A DNA stretch of 49,318 nt from JBCCZC01 sp039188505 (GTDB taxonomy: Bacteria; Pseudomonadota; Gammaproteobacteria; Xanthomonadales; SZUA-38). The stretch lies in NCBI GenBank assembly GCA_039188505.1, contig JBCCZC010000004.1, forward strand, positions 1 to 49,318, given 5' to 3'. The notes under the pieces are model-generated. The model searched no databases. It was not told the DNA's origin and saw only the letters and a list, made by a program, of their open reading frames with translations. A program made the translations under genes and the position numbers. This document shows, piece by piece, positions 42,873 through 49,318 of the stretch (position 1 is the first letter of the stretch; each line of letters starts with the position of its first letter).

Positions 42873-43723
42873 GCGAGCCTAGGGAACTGCAGCTTGCCGG
42901 CCGCGTCAGGATGGCGGCGGTCGCCTCCGGACCGGAAGACGGTCCACCCGTGCTGGCCGTGCACGGCTGGCTGGACAACGCCGGCACCTTCGACGAGCTG
43001 ATGCCGCGCCTGCGCCAGGCGCATATCGTTGCCCTCGATCTGCCTGGCCACGGCCGCAGCGACACGCTCCCGCCGGGCATGAACTATCACTTCCTGGACC
43101 ACCTCCAGGACATCCGTGACGCCACCCGCGATCTGGGCTGGAAGCGGCTGCGCCTGGTCGGCCACTCCATGGGTGGCGCGCTCAGCCTGGCCTACGCCGC
43201 CGCCTTCCCGGAGCAGATCCAGAGCGTTGTCGCCATCGATGCCATCGGCCCGATCTCCGACCACGTCGAACACACGGCCAACCGTATCCGCGCCGCGCTG
43301 CTGCAGCGTGACGGCGCCGCGTCCTCGGGACGCGAGTTCGACAGCTTCGATGCGGCCGTCGCCGCCCGGCGGGCGGACGGCAACCTGAGCGAGGCGGGCG
43401 CTCGCGCCCTCGCCGAGCGCGGCGTCGTGCGCGAGGATGGCGGCTGGCGCTGGAGCGCCGACCGTCGCCACCGCTGGCCCTCGATCCATCGCATGAGCGA
43501 ACCCCAGGTCGCGGCCCTGCTCGCGGCGATCCAGGCGCCGGTCCTGGCCCTTCGCGCCGCGGACAGCCAGTTCAAGATGGACGAGGGCCTGGCGGAAAGC
43601 CGGCTGGCGGCAATCGCGAACGTCACGGTCCGTCAGGTGAGCGGCCGCCACCACGTCCACCTCGACGCGCCGGACGCCTGCGCCGATGAAATCCGGGCCT
43701 TCTGGACCGTTGATGGGGGGTGA
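42869..43723 (+). CDS. Alpha/beta hydrolase
   Basis: Hydrolase of 284 residues. The oxyanion strand VLAVHGWLDNAGTF is near 27-40, the nucleophile elbow GHSMGG near 92-97, and the catalytic histidine lies in SGRHHVHLD near 258-266; an Asp near RAADSQF is the likely acid. Substrate unknown; the sequence resembles serine hydrolases of the MEST or epoxide-hydrolase-like type. It overlaps the lipoprotein gene by 4 nt and ends the five-gene run. Its stop codon is part of the first hairpin of the non-coding element. Confidence 0.88.
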   Translation: MSEPRELQLAGRVRMAAVASGPEDGPPVLAVHGWLDNAGTFDELMPRLRQAHIVALDLPGHGRSDTLPPGMNYHFLDHLQDIRDATRDLGWKRLRLVGHSMGGALSLAYAAAFPEQIQSVVAIDAIGPISDHVEHTANRIRAALLQRDGAASSGREFDSFDAAVAARRADGNLSEAGARALAERGVVREDGGWRWSADRRHRWPSIHRMSEPQVAALLAAIQAPVLALRAADSQFKMDEGLAESRLAAIANVTVRQVSGRHHVHLDAPDACADEIRAFWTVDGG

Positions 43724-43760
43724 CGCGTCTTGCCGCGTCGGCCTCGCATAGAGCTGGGAT

Positions 43761-43780
43761 CGGCTCGTCTTGTCGAGCCG
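43761..43780. repeat. Second TCTTGT hairpin in the left arm
   Basis: CGGCTCG, loop TCTTGT, CGAGCCG: a 7-bp stem with the same loop as the terminal hairpin but a different stem, followed like it by a CCTCGC linker. It looks like a tandem duplication of the terminal unit followed by paired stem changes. Confidence 0.65.
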
Positions 43781-43829
43781 CCTCGCTTGGCGTTTTGTTC
43801 TCTAGGGTTTAGTGCCCCTGCCGGGGCGG

Positions 43830-43867
43830 TGATTGTTTGATGCGGGGTTTCGCCCCCGCGCGGCGAG
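43830..43867 (+). repeat. Left copy of the 38-bp perfect inverted repeat
   Basis: Identical to the reverse complement of 44391-44428. It contains the hairpin GCGGGG (43842-43847), loop TTTCGC, CCCCGC (43854-43859). Confidence 0.85.
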
Positions 43868-43900
43868 GCGGGGAGCGCTCAATCGCGCTCGCTCCCCGCC
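43867..43900. repeat. 11-bp hairpin, left arm
   Basis: GGCGGGGAGCG (43867-43877) pairs with CGCTCCCCGCC (43890-43900) around a 12-nt loop. The right-arm hairpin has the same stem and loop lengths and 10 of 12 loop bases in common, but a different stem. Confidence 0.75.
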
Positions 43901-43950
43901 ACCCCTAGCGCTAGGTCTTGTCGCTTGGTGTCTGCGCGCTCCGGCTGGGC

Positions 43951-44016
43951 GGCGGGCGCGCGCGAAACTCGCGCCCCGAGCGGGGCGCTCAGACAGTCGC
44001 GCGCTCGGTTCCCGCC
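43951..44016. repeat. Multi-tier stem, left arm
   Basis: Three nested pairings: GGCGGG (43951-43956) with CCCGCC (44011-44016), GCGCGCGA (43958-43965) with TCGCGCGC (43997-44004), and the inner GCGCCCC (43971-43977) with GGGGCGC (43982-43988). AACTCGC and GCTCAGACAG flank the inner stem. Confidence 0.6.
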
Positions 44017-44241
44017 GCCGAGCCTCCGTGCTCGACGCGACGAAGACGAGTCGGTCGACACCAATCCACTCCTGGCGGCACGTCTCCTGTGACCCGAATG
44101 AAACGCCAAGGGGAGTTCTCGTTTGCCACCTACGACGAGAGAGCTCCGGCTTTCTTGGCGTTTGGGCTGGAGGAGCTCGGCGTCCGGTTTCTGATCTTGC
44201 GTGACCGACTAATCCGTTGGCCGCCCCCGAGCAGTGGCGGC

Positions 44242-44309
44242 GCTTCGGGACAAGCCCCCGGCTGTTTGAGCGCCCGGACTCCGGGCGCGAGTTCCGGGGG
44301 CGCCGAAGC
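44242..44309. repeat. Multi-tier stem, right arm
   Basis: Mirror of the left-arm stem: GCTTCGG (44242-44248) with CCGAAGC (44303-44309), GCCCCCGG (44254-44261) with CCGGGGGC (44294-44301), and GCGCCCGG (44270-44277) with CCGGGCGC (44281-44288). Read on the minus strand, AACTCGC and GCTCAAACAG flank the inner stem. Confidence 0.6.
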
Positions 44310-44357
44310 AGACGACACCGCGCAGTGGGCCAGGCGGTCACGGAAAGCGCTGGGGTT

Positions 44358-44391
44358 GTCAGGGGGCGAGCGCGCTTGTGCGCCCCCTGAC
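44358..44391. repeat. 11-bp hairpin, right arm
   Basis: GTCAGGGGGCG (44358-44368) pairs with CGCCCCCTGAC (44381-44391) around a 12-nt loop. It occupies the mirrored position of the left-arm hairpin. Confidence 0.75.
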
Positions 44392-44428
44392 TCGCCGCGC
44401 GGGGGCGAAACCCCGCATCAAACAATCA
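44391..44428 (-). repeat. Right copy of the 38-bp perfect inverted repeat
   Basis: Reverse complement of 43830-43867 without mismatch. Its centre-to-centre distance from the left copy is 561 bp. Confidence 0.85.
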
Positions 44429-44503
44429 ACCCCGCCCCGGCAGGGGCGCATCAAACCATGAGAGCCAAAGCGAGGCGACGCGACAAGACGCGTCAATCCA
44501 ACC

Positions 44504-44713
44504 CTATGCGTCGAGGTCCGGAATCAAGAGACTCTCGAACCGATCGATGGCGTCCTTGAGCTGGAGCTTGCGCTTCTTCAGGCGCCGCACCTGAAGGTCG
44601 TCGACAAAGGGTTGCTGTGCGGCCATGTGCGAGATGGCCTCGTCCAGGGCCCGGTGCTCCATGCGGAGCTCGGCAAGGTGGTGGGCGACGTCCCCGGGAT
44701 CGTTGTAGTTCAT
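44504..44713 (-). CDS. DUF465 / YdcH family small protein
   Basis: The protein has 69 residues and is predicted to be an all-helical hairpin. HLAELRMEHRALDEAI and LQVRRLKKRKLQLKDAIDRF match the DUF465 pattern of two heptad-rich helices. The start ATG 44713 has CGGAG five bases upstream; a longer in-frame reading to 44866 adds non-conserved residues. Function is unknown. Its stop lies 9 bp from the right end of the non-coding element. The 164-bp divergent gap to ttcA contains TAAAAT at 44845-44850, a possible -10 for ttcA. Confidence 0.88.
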   Translation of the reverse strand: MNYNDPGDVAHHLAELRMEHRALDEAISHMAAQQPFVDDLQVRRLKKRKLQLKDAIDRFESLLIPDLDA

Positions 44714-44877
44714 CCAAACTCCGCGGCAGAAGAGCAGCGAGCCGGGGCTTGATCGGCCGCGGACGGGCGAGTACCGTTGCGCCCCCCGGATCGCGCTGGC
44801 CAGTCCCCGGGGCAACGGCTCACACGCCGCGCACCCGCTCCAGCTAAAATATCCCGGCACCGTCACGAAGTCACGCC

Positions 44878-45732
44878 ATGCAGGTTCGAATCCAGAAAAC
44901 GCGCCACGAGATCGGCAAGCTCCAGCAACGGCTGCGCCGGGCGACCGGTCAGGCGATCATGGACTACCGCATGATCGAGGACGGCGACCGGGTGATGGTC
45001 TGCCTGTCCGGCGGCAAGGACTCGTACACGATGCTCGACATGCTGCTGGCCCTGCGGGAGAAGGCGCCGGTCGATTTCGAGCTCGTCGCGGTCAACCTCG
45101 ACCAGAAGCAGCCCGGCTTCCCGGAGCACGTGCTGCCCGAGTACCTGACGTCCCTGGGGGTGCCGTACCACGTGCTGGAGCAGGACACCTACAGCACGGT
45201 GAAGCGGGTGATCCCCGAGGGCAAGACCACCTGCGGCCTGTGCTCGCGGTTGCGACGCGGCGCGCTCTACACCTTCGCCGAGGCCGAGGGCTTCACGAAG
45301 ATCGCCCTGGGCCATCACCGCGATGACATCGTGGAAACGCTGTTCCTGAACCTGTTCCACGGCGGCTCGCTGAAGGCCATGCCGCCGAAGCTGCTGAGCG
45401 ACAACGGGCGCCACATCGTGATCCGGCCGCTGGCCTACTGCAAGGAGAAGGACATCGCGGCCTGGGCCGACCATCGCCAGTATCCGATCATCCCCTGCAA
45501 CCTGTGCGGCTCCCAGCCGAATCTACAGCGCAACGCCATCAAGGCCATGCTCACCGAATGGGACCGCTCCAACCCGGGGCGCGTCGAGACGATCTTCCGC
45601 GCCATCGGGAACGTGGCCCCGAGTCAGCTCGCAGATCGCGACCTCTTCGATTTCGCGGCACTCGGCGTGAGCGCGCCCGCCGATGCCCCCGACTGGCTGA
45701 TGCCGCCCCGCGTGGTCGCGGCCGAAGACTAG
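44878..45732 (+). CDS. ttcA: tRNA 2-thiocytidine(32) synthetase TtcA
   Basis: Thiolates cytidine 32 in tRNA using ATP and a [4Fe-4S] cluster. The protein is 284 residues. The PP-loop SGGKDS lies at 44-49. The cluster and thiolation cysteines are visible: CGLC near 119-122 and the later Cys in IPCNLCGSQPN near 207. GHHRDDIVETLFLNLFHGG is the family signature. ATG at 44878. It lies 44 bp upstream of rdgC on the same strand and may share its transcript. Confidence 0.96.
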   Translation: MQVRIQKTRHEIGKLQQRLRRATGQAIMDYRMIEDGDRVMVCLSGGKDSYTMLDMLLALREKAPVDFELVAVNLDQKQPGFPEHVLPEYLTSLGVPYHVLEQDTYSTVKRVIPEGKTTCGLCSRLRRGALYTFAEAEGFTKIALGHHRDDIVETLFLNLFHGGSLKAMPPKLLSDNGRHIVIRPLAYCKEKDIAAWADHRQYPIIPCNLCGSQPNLQRNAIKAMLTEWDRSNPGRVETIFRAIGNVAPSQLADRDLFDFAALGVSAPADAPDWLMPPRVVAAED

Positions 45733-45776
45733 AACCCGGCGGCGCTCGCCAGCACCACCCCACCACGGAGTAACCC

Positions 45777-46685
45777 ATGCCGTTTTTTCGCAATCTGCGC
45801 GTCTACCGCCTGAACCAGTGGCCGGCGCCCGACGACGCGACGCTCGCGGAGCAGCTCGAAGCGCAGGCGCTGAAACCGTGCGGACGCCTCGAGCCTGCCA
45901 GCATTGGCTGGACGTCGCCCTATGGTCGCGACGATGAGCGTCTTGCGCACACGGCCAACGGCTGCCATCTGCTGCGCTTCGGCGTCAACGAGCGCGTCCT
46001 CCCGACGGCGGTCCTGAAGGAAGCCGTCGCCGAACGCGCGAGCGCGTTTCGCGAGCGAACCGGCAGCAAGCCCAATCGCCGCCAGCAGGTGACGCTCCGG
46101 GACGAGGTGATGATGGAGCTGCTGCCGCAGGCCTTCATCAAGCCCGCGCACACGGACTGCTACCTCGACCCGAAGGGTGAATGGCTCGTCGTGGACGCCG
46201 CCAGCGCCAAGCGGGCCGACGAGATCGCGACGCTGCTGCGCCAGTCGATCGACGGTACGCGGCTGACGGTCATCGATGCGGCCAACCGGATCCAGACCCA
46301 CCTCACCCATTGGCTCTCGCAGGGTCAGTGCCCGGACGAGCTGGCGTTCAGCGACGAGTGCGACCTCCGTGATGACGAGGATGCCCGGTCGACTGTCAAG
46401 TGCCGCCACCAGGACCTGGAGACCCAGGAGGTCCGCCAGCACATCGACGCCGGCAAGCGCGTCGTGAAGCTGGGGCTATGCTGGAACGAACGCCTGAGCT
46501 TCAGCGTCTCGGAGGACTTTGCACTCACCCGCGTGCGGCCGGAAGACATCCTGTCCGAACAGTTCGAGGATCTGCCGGCCGACGACGACCTCCAGCGCAT
46601 GGATGCCGAGTTCGTCTTCATGACCCTCGAGTACCGGGCCCTGCTCAATTCCCTAGAGACCGCCCTCGAGCTCGATTCCGAATAG
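45777..46685 (+). CDS. rdgC: Recombination-associated protein RdgC
   Basis: Ring-shaped dimeric DNA-binding protein that restrains RecA. The protein is 302 residues, the normal length. MPFFRNLRVYRL at the start, GWTSPYGRD near 44, RQQVTLRDEVMMELLPQAF near 104 and LALT-like C-terminal FEDLPADDDLQRMDAEFVFM are family landmarks. GGAG lies about six bases before the ATG. It converges on the decarboxylase gene with 11 bp between stops. Confidence 0.95.
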   Translation: MPFFRNLRVYRLNQWPAPDDATLAEQLEAQALKPCGRLEPASIGWTSPYGRDDERLAHTANGCHLLRFGVNERVLPTAVLKEAVAERASAFRERTGSKPNRRQQVTLRDEVMMELLPQAFIKPAHTDCYLDPKGEWLVVDAASAKRADEIATLLRQSIDGTRLTVIDAANRIQTHLTHWLSQGQCPDELAFSDECDLRDDEDARSTVKCRHQDLETQEVRQHIDAGKRVVKLGLCWNERLSFSVSEDFALTRVRPEDILSEQFEDLPADDDLQRMDAEFVFMTLEYRALLNSLETALELDSE

Positions 46686-46696
46686 ACCGCGGGCGC

Positions 46697-48154
46697 TCAG
46701 GCTGCCAGGAAGCCGGCCAGGCGCTCGAGGCTTTCCTCGATGTCCGCTGCGGTCAGTTCCGGATGGATCGGACATAGGCGGAAGACCGGCTCGTCATCCA
46801 CGGCCGTCGTGGTGATCAGCGCATGGCCATCGTCGAGTAGCCGATCGACAGCGCGGGCGATCACCGCCGGATCCCGCCGCCCCGGCTCTGCGGGCCGAAA
46901 GGTCAGGATGCCGATGCTCGCCGCCGTGACGATCTCGAAGGGACCCGTCCGGCGCAGCATCGCCTCGGCCGTCTCGCCGTTGCGGACCCCCTGCTCGATG
47001 AGTTGGGCCAGGGCGTCGCGCCCCTGGGTCATGAGGAACATCCAGAACTTCAGGGCGCGGAAACCGCGCGTCAGCTGAGGGCCGTGCTCGTAGAAGGTGA
47101 TCTCGCCATCCAGGTAGCGCTCGCCGGCCGTTCGCGTGACCGATGCCGCCTCCGCGAGGTAGGCGGCGTGGGTCGAGAAGGCGGCCTGCAGGTCGGCGCC
47201 GTCGCGCGTCAGCAGACAGCCGATCTCGTAGGGCTGGAACCACCACTTGTGCGGGTCGAGCACGAGGGAATCGGCCAGCTCGATGCCCTCGACCGCGTGC
47301 GCACGGGACTTGCACAGGCGCACCGCGGCCCCGTAGGCGCCGTCAACGTGCAACCAGAGCCCGTGCCGGTCGCAGAGCGCACGGATTGCGGGCAGGGGGT
47401 CGACGGCACCCACGCTGGTGGAACCGGCCGTGGCGACCACCAGGAAGGGACGCGCGCCCAACCCTGAATCGGCCACGATGGCCGCCTCGAGCGCCCCCAG
47501 GTCGAGCCGGTGCGCGGCGTCGACGTCGATCGTGCGGTATTGCTCCGGCCCGAAGCCGAGGATGCGCAGCGCCTTGGTCACGGACGAGTGCGCCTGCTCG
47601 GTGCCGTAGACGCGCAGAGCCGGGTCATGCCCGCGGTCCGGCCCGAGCAGCCGGGTGCGCGCCACGTGGATGCCCGAAAGATTGGCCATCGACCCGCCGC
47701 TGAGGAAGATACCGCCGGCGCTTGGCGGCAGACCCATGAGATCGGCGAGCCAGGTCAGGGTCGTCGCCTCGATGGCCGCGGGACCGGAACCGACCAGGCA
47801 GTGACCGGCGAAGACATTGAAGCCCGAGGCCAGGGCGTCCCCCATGGCGCCGACGAAGTTGCCCGGGCTCGGCACGTAGCCCATGAAGCGCGGGTGATCC
47901 GTATGGCCGATCGCCGTCTGGAGGATCTGCTCGACGAGCGCCAGGACCGCTGCCGGCTCGGTGCCGTGCTCGGGGAGCGTCCGGCCGAGCGCGCGATCGA
48001 GATCGGCACGCGCCGCTCGGCGGGTCACGGGCCGGCTAGGCAGCGAGGCGCGGTGGTCGACGATCAGGTCGACGACGCGATAACCGAGCTCGCGCATGGC
48101 CTCGACGTCCGGGTCGAGGCGGGGCGCAGTCGGGTCCGAAGGCGTATCGACCAT
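46697..48154 (-). CDS. Pyridoxal-phosphate-dependent amino acid decarboxylase (group II)
   Basis: PLP enzyme of 485 residues, similar to aromatic-L-amino-acid, glutamate and tyrosine decarboxylases. RFMGYVPSPGNFVG is near 92, GGIFLSGGSMANL near 148 binds the cofactor phosphate, HVDGAYGAA near 274 carries the Asp that contacts the pyridine nitrogen, and DPHKWWFQPYEIG near 300 carries the PLP lysine. The substrate cannot be told from sequence alone. It lies 42 bp after plsB on the same strand. Confidence 0.9.
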   Translation of the reverse strand: MVDTPSDPTAPRLDPDVEAMRELGYRVVDLIVDHRASLPSRPVTRRAARADLDRALGRTLPEHGTEPAAVLALVEQILQTAIGHTDHPRFMGYVPSPGNFVGAMGDALASGFNVFAGHCLVGSGPAAIEATTLTWLADLMGLPPSAGGIFLSGGSMANLSGIHVARTRLLGPDRGHDPALRVYGTEQAHSSVTKALRILGFGPEQYRTIDVDAAHRLDLGALEAAIVADSGLGARPFLVVATAGSTSVGAVDPLPAIRALCDRHGLWLHVDGAYGAAVRLCKSRAHAVEGIELADSLVLDPHKWWFQPYEIGCLLTRDGADLQAAFSTHAAYLAEAASVTRTAGERYLDGEITFYEHGPQLTRGFRALKFWMFLMTQGRDALAQLIEQGVRNGETAEAMLRRTGPFEIVTAASIGILTFRPAEPGRRDPAVIARAVDRLLDDGHALITTTAVDDEPVFRLCPIHPELTAADIEESLERLAGFLAA

Positions 48155-48196
48155 GCAGCTTCGCGTCGGTCCTGGCGGGGCGAGGTCGACGACGCC

Positions 48197-49318
48197 TCAG
48201 GCGGCGTCGCGCTCCTCGAGCGTCGGCAGGTCCGGGGACGCCTTGAGGATGCTGTGGCGAACGTCCTTGCTGAGGATCTTCTTCGCGTCCTCAAGCACGA
48301 CGCTCAGGGTGTCGTCGAACTCGAGCCGGCCCTCCCCGTCGGACCCGAGGATGCCGCGGTCCTTGAGGCGCCGAATGAAGTTTCGGAAGAGGTGCTTGTC
48401 GAAGTAGTCCGGCGTTTCCATGAAGTGCAGCATCGACAATCGCTCGGCGGTCTGCTGGCACTGTTTTTCGAGCTCGGCGCTCGTGATGGCGCCCTTCCCG
48501 GCCCGGGTCAGCATCGCTACCACCATGTAGTAGCGCTCGAGCGACGAGAACACGTTATGACCGAGCAGGCGCATGTGGAAGGCCTCCGTCGACCCCCCGG
48601 GGGCGCGGCTCAGGACGTCCGGATCGTCGGTCGCCACGATGAGGCCGCGCTCGAGGAAGAAGTCCAGGCAGCGCTCGCAGGCCTCGACGAACTCCTGCGA
48701 GGAGTGATGCAGGAATCGCTCACCCTTCAGGAACGGGAAGATCACCCGACCCATGCGCAGCAGTTCCCGTCGGCTGAAGTTCATGTTGTTCATGAACACG
48801 CAGGCGCACCAGGAGTAAACGGTCGCGCAGTGGGAGACATTGTTGCGGAAGTAGGAAAGCAGGAACGCCCCCCGCTCATCGCAGCTCAACACGTCGCCGA
48901 GCTCATGCTCCCGCCGCTGGATGGCGCCGAGCTTCTCCGCGTGGGCAACGATGGCCGAGGGCTCCCGATCGGTCACGGTCATTTCCGGCGAGGGCGGCAG
49001 GACCGCGAGGAGCTCCTGGTAGAGCGCAAGGTGGCTTTCGAGATCCTCCTGCGACATCGCGTTCTTCGGGCTGGCGAGTACCGCCATCGCCACGAGGTTG
49101 ATCGCGTTGACGCTCGCGGCATCGTTGATCCGCGTCAGGATCCCGTAAGCCAGGCGGTCGACCGCCTGCGCCAGCCACGGCGGCTTGCCGTCCCGGTCGA
49201 GCGACTCCCGGCGCCAGTCGGGATGGCAGGCGTCGAGGTGCTCGTCGAGGTGGATGGGCCGCCCGAAGCTCAGATTCACCTCGCCGTACTGCTCGCGCAG
49301 GACCTGGTAGGAGCTGAA
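48197..49318 (-). CDS. plsB: Glycerol-3-phosphate 1-O-acyltransferase, C-terminal part (5' end outside window)
   Basis: PlsB makes lysophosphatidate from glycerol 3-phosphate and acyl-CoA or acyl-ACP at the inner membrane. The frame is open to the window edge at 49318; about 373 of the usual ~800 residues are visible. The visible start (YGEVNLSFGRPIHLDEHLD) is the end of the acyltransferase core, followed by the large helical C-terminal domain with FFRNNVSHC-like YFRNNVSHCATVYSW and a stretch RLLGHNVFSSLERYYMV. The HX4D catalytic block lies outside the window. Confidence 0.9.
   Translation of the reverse strand, partial: FSSYQVLREQYGEVNLSFGRPIHLDEHLDACHPDWRRESLDRDGKPPWLAQAVDRLAYGILTRINDAASVNAINLVAMAVLASPKNAMSQEDLESHLALYQELLAVLPPSPEMTVTDREPSAIVAHAEKLGAIQRREHELGDVLSCDERGAFLLSYFRNNVSHCATVYSWCACVFMNNMNFSRRELLRMGRVIFPFLKGERFLHHSSQEFVEACERCLDFFLERGLIVATDDPDVLSRAPGGSTEAFHMRLLGHNVFSSLERYYMVVAMLTRAGKGAITSAELEKQCQQTAERLSMLHFMETPDYFDKHLFRNFIRRLKDRGILGSDGEGRLEFDDTLSVVLEDAKKILSKDVRHSILKASPDLPTLEERDAA

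Larger units (their letters stand above)
43722..44494. repeat. 773-bp non-coding element of mirror-ordered hairpin modules (large imperfect inverted repeat)
   Basis: The element fills the gap between convergent genes; no frame in it encodes a credible protein. Both ends carry the same hairpin, GACGCG, loop TCTTGC/T, CGCGTC (43722-43739 and, inverted, 44477-44494). Moving inward, both arms repeat in mirror order: a CCTCGC linker, CCCC-TGCC-GGGG, a 38-bp perfect inverted copy, an 11-bp hairpin, and an AACTCGC-hairpin-GCTCARACAG module. The centre adds AAACGCCAAG (44101-44110) paired with CTTGGCGTTT (44154-44163). GC-rich hairpin clusters with similar words occur between genes of other proteobacteria as far as I recall; I know no assigned function. 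Structured RNA, bidirectional termination or a mobile repeat are all possible. Confidence 0.8.

Noticed and set aside
43802..44425. Long open frames on both strands inside the non-coding element
   Set aside because: A plus-strand and a minus-strand frame begin with the same ten residues because they start in the two copies of the 38-bp inverted repeat. The translations are Arg/Pro-rich and resemble no family.
43722..44494. CRISPR array or integron attC array
   Set aside because: Repeats are inverted and mirror-ordered rather than direct with unique spacers, no cas or integrase gene is present, and attC end motifs are not seen.

Overview
The window is GC-rich chromosomal DNA from a gammaproteobacterium. 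Marker gene sets (holA-nadD-rsfS-rlmH, waaA/lpxL, tolC-pcm, tatABC, ttcA, rdgC, plsB, split cobalamin-dependent nrdJ, fused thrA) are gammaproteobacterial. Three traits recall the Wenzhouxiangella/Lysobacter side of the class: an ECF sigma factor coupled to a Ser/Thr kinase with TPRs, secreted proteins with 'FDPAR-GEG' repeats, and a C-terminal 'FASGFE' tail. That lineage call is inference from memory of similar genomes, not a search result.

Layout. 1-2.2 kb: end of holA, then nadD, rsfS and rlmH. 2.2-6.8 kb: lpxL-type acyltransferase, waaA, tolC and a Pcm-like methyltransferase. 7.0-11.4 kb: ECF sigma factor, DUF2333 protein, PPi-type phosphofructokinase, DUF3379 membrane protein (candidate anti-sigma partner) and TspO. 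11.5-21 kb: two large secreted proteins, divergent from an ECF sigma factor translationally coupled to a kinase-TPR protein. 21-25.5 kb: DUF3465 protein, yjjX and split nrdJ with a rich control region. 25.5-34.4 kb: DegQ-like protease, orphan phosphate-binding-like protein, HAD phosphatase, thrC-thrA without thrB, an M17 aminopeptidase homologue lacking both active-site lysines, and a DUF4864 protein. 34.4-37.4 kb: MBL-fold hydrolase, tatCBA and a GlyGly-CTERM-like surface protein. 37.6-43.7 kb: a tightly overlapping run of hemH, LolD-like ATPase, FtsX-like permease, AttH/CrtC-type lipoprotein and alpha/beta hydrolase. 43.72-44.49 kb: a 773-bp non-coding inverted-repeat element. 44.5-49.3 kb: DUF465 protein, ttcA, rdgC, a PLP-dependent decarboxylase and the 3' part of plsB.

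The most interesting object is the non-coding element at 43722-44494. It fills the gap between two convergent genes, ends on both sides in the same hairpin, and repeats the same modules in mirror order. Several paired stems differ in sequence between the arms but stay fully complementary, while loops and linkers are conserved. That pattern points to selection on a folded structure. The second is the nrdJ upstream region, which combines a perfect DnaA box, a degenerate tandem copy, a perfect NrdR-box-like palindrome and a hairpin with a T run. I saw no tRNA, rRNA, CRISPR array, transposase or phage gene.
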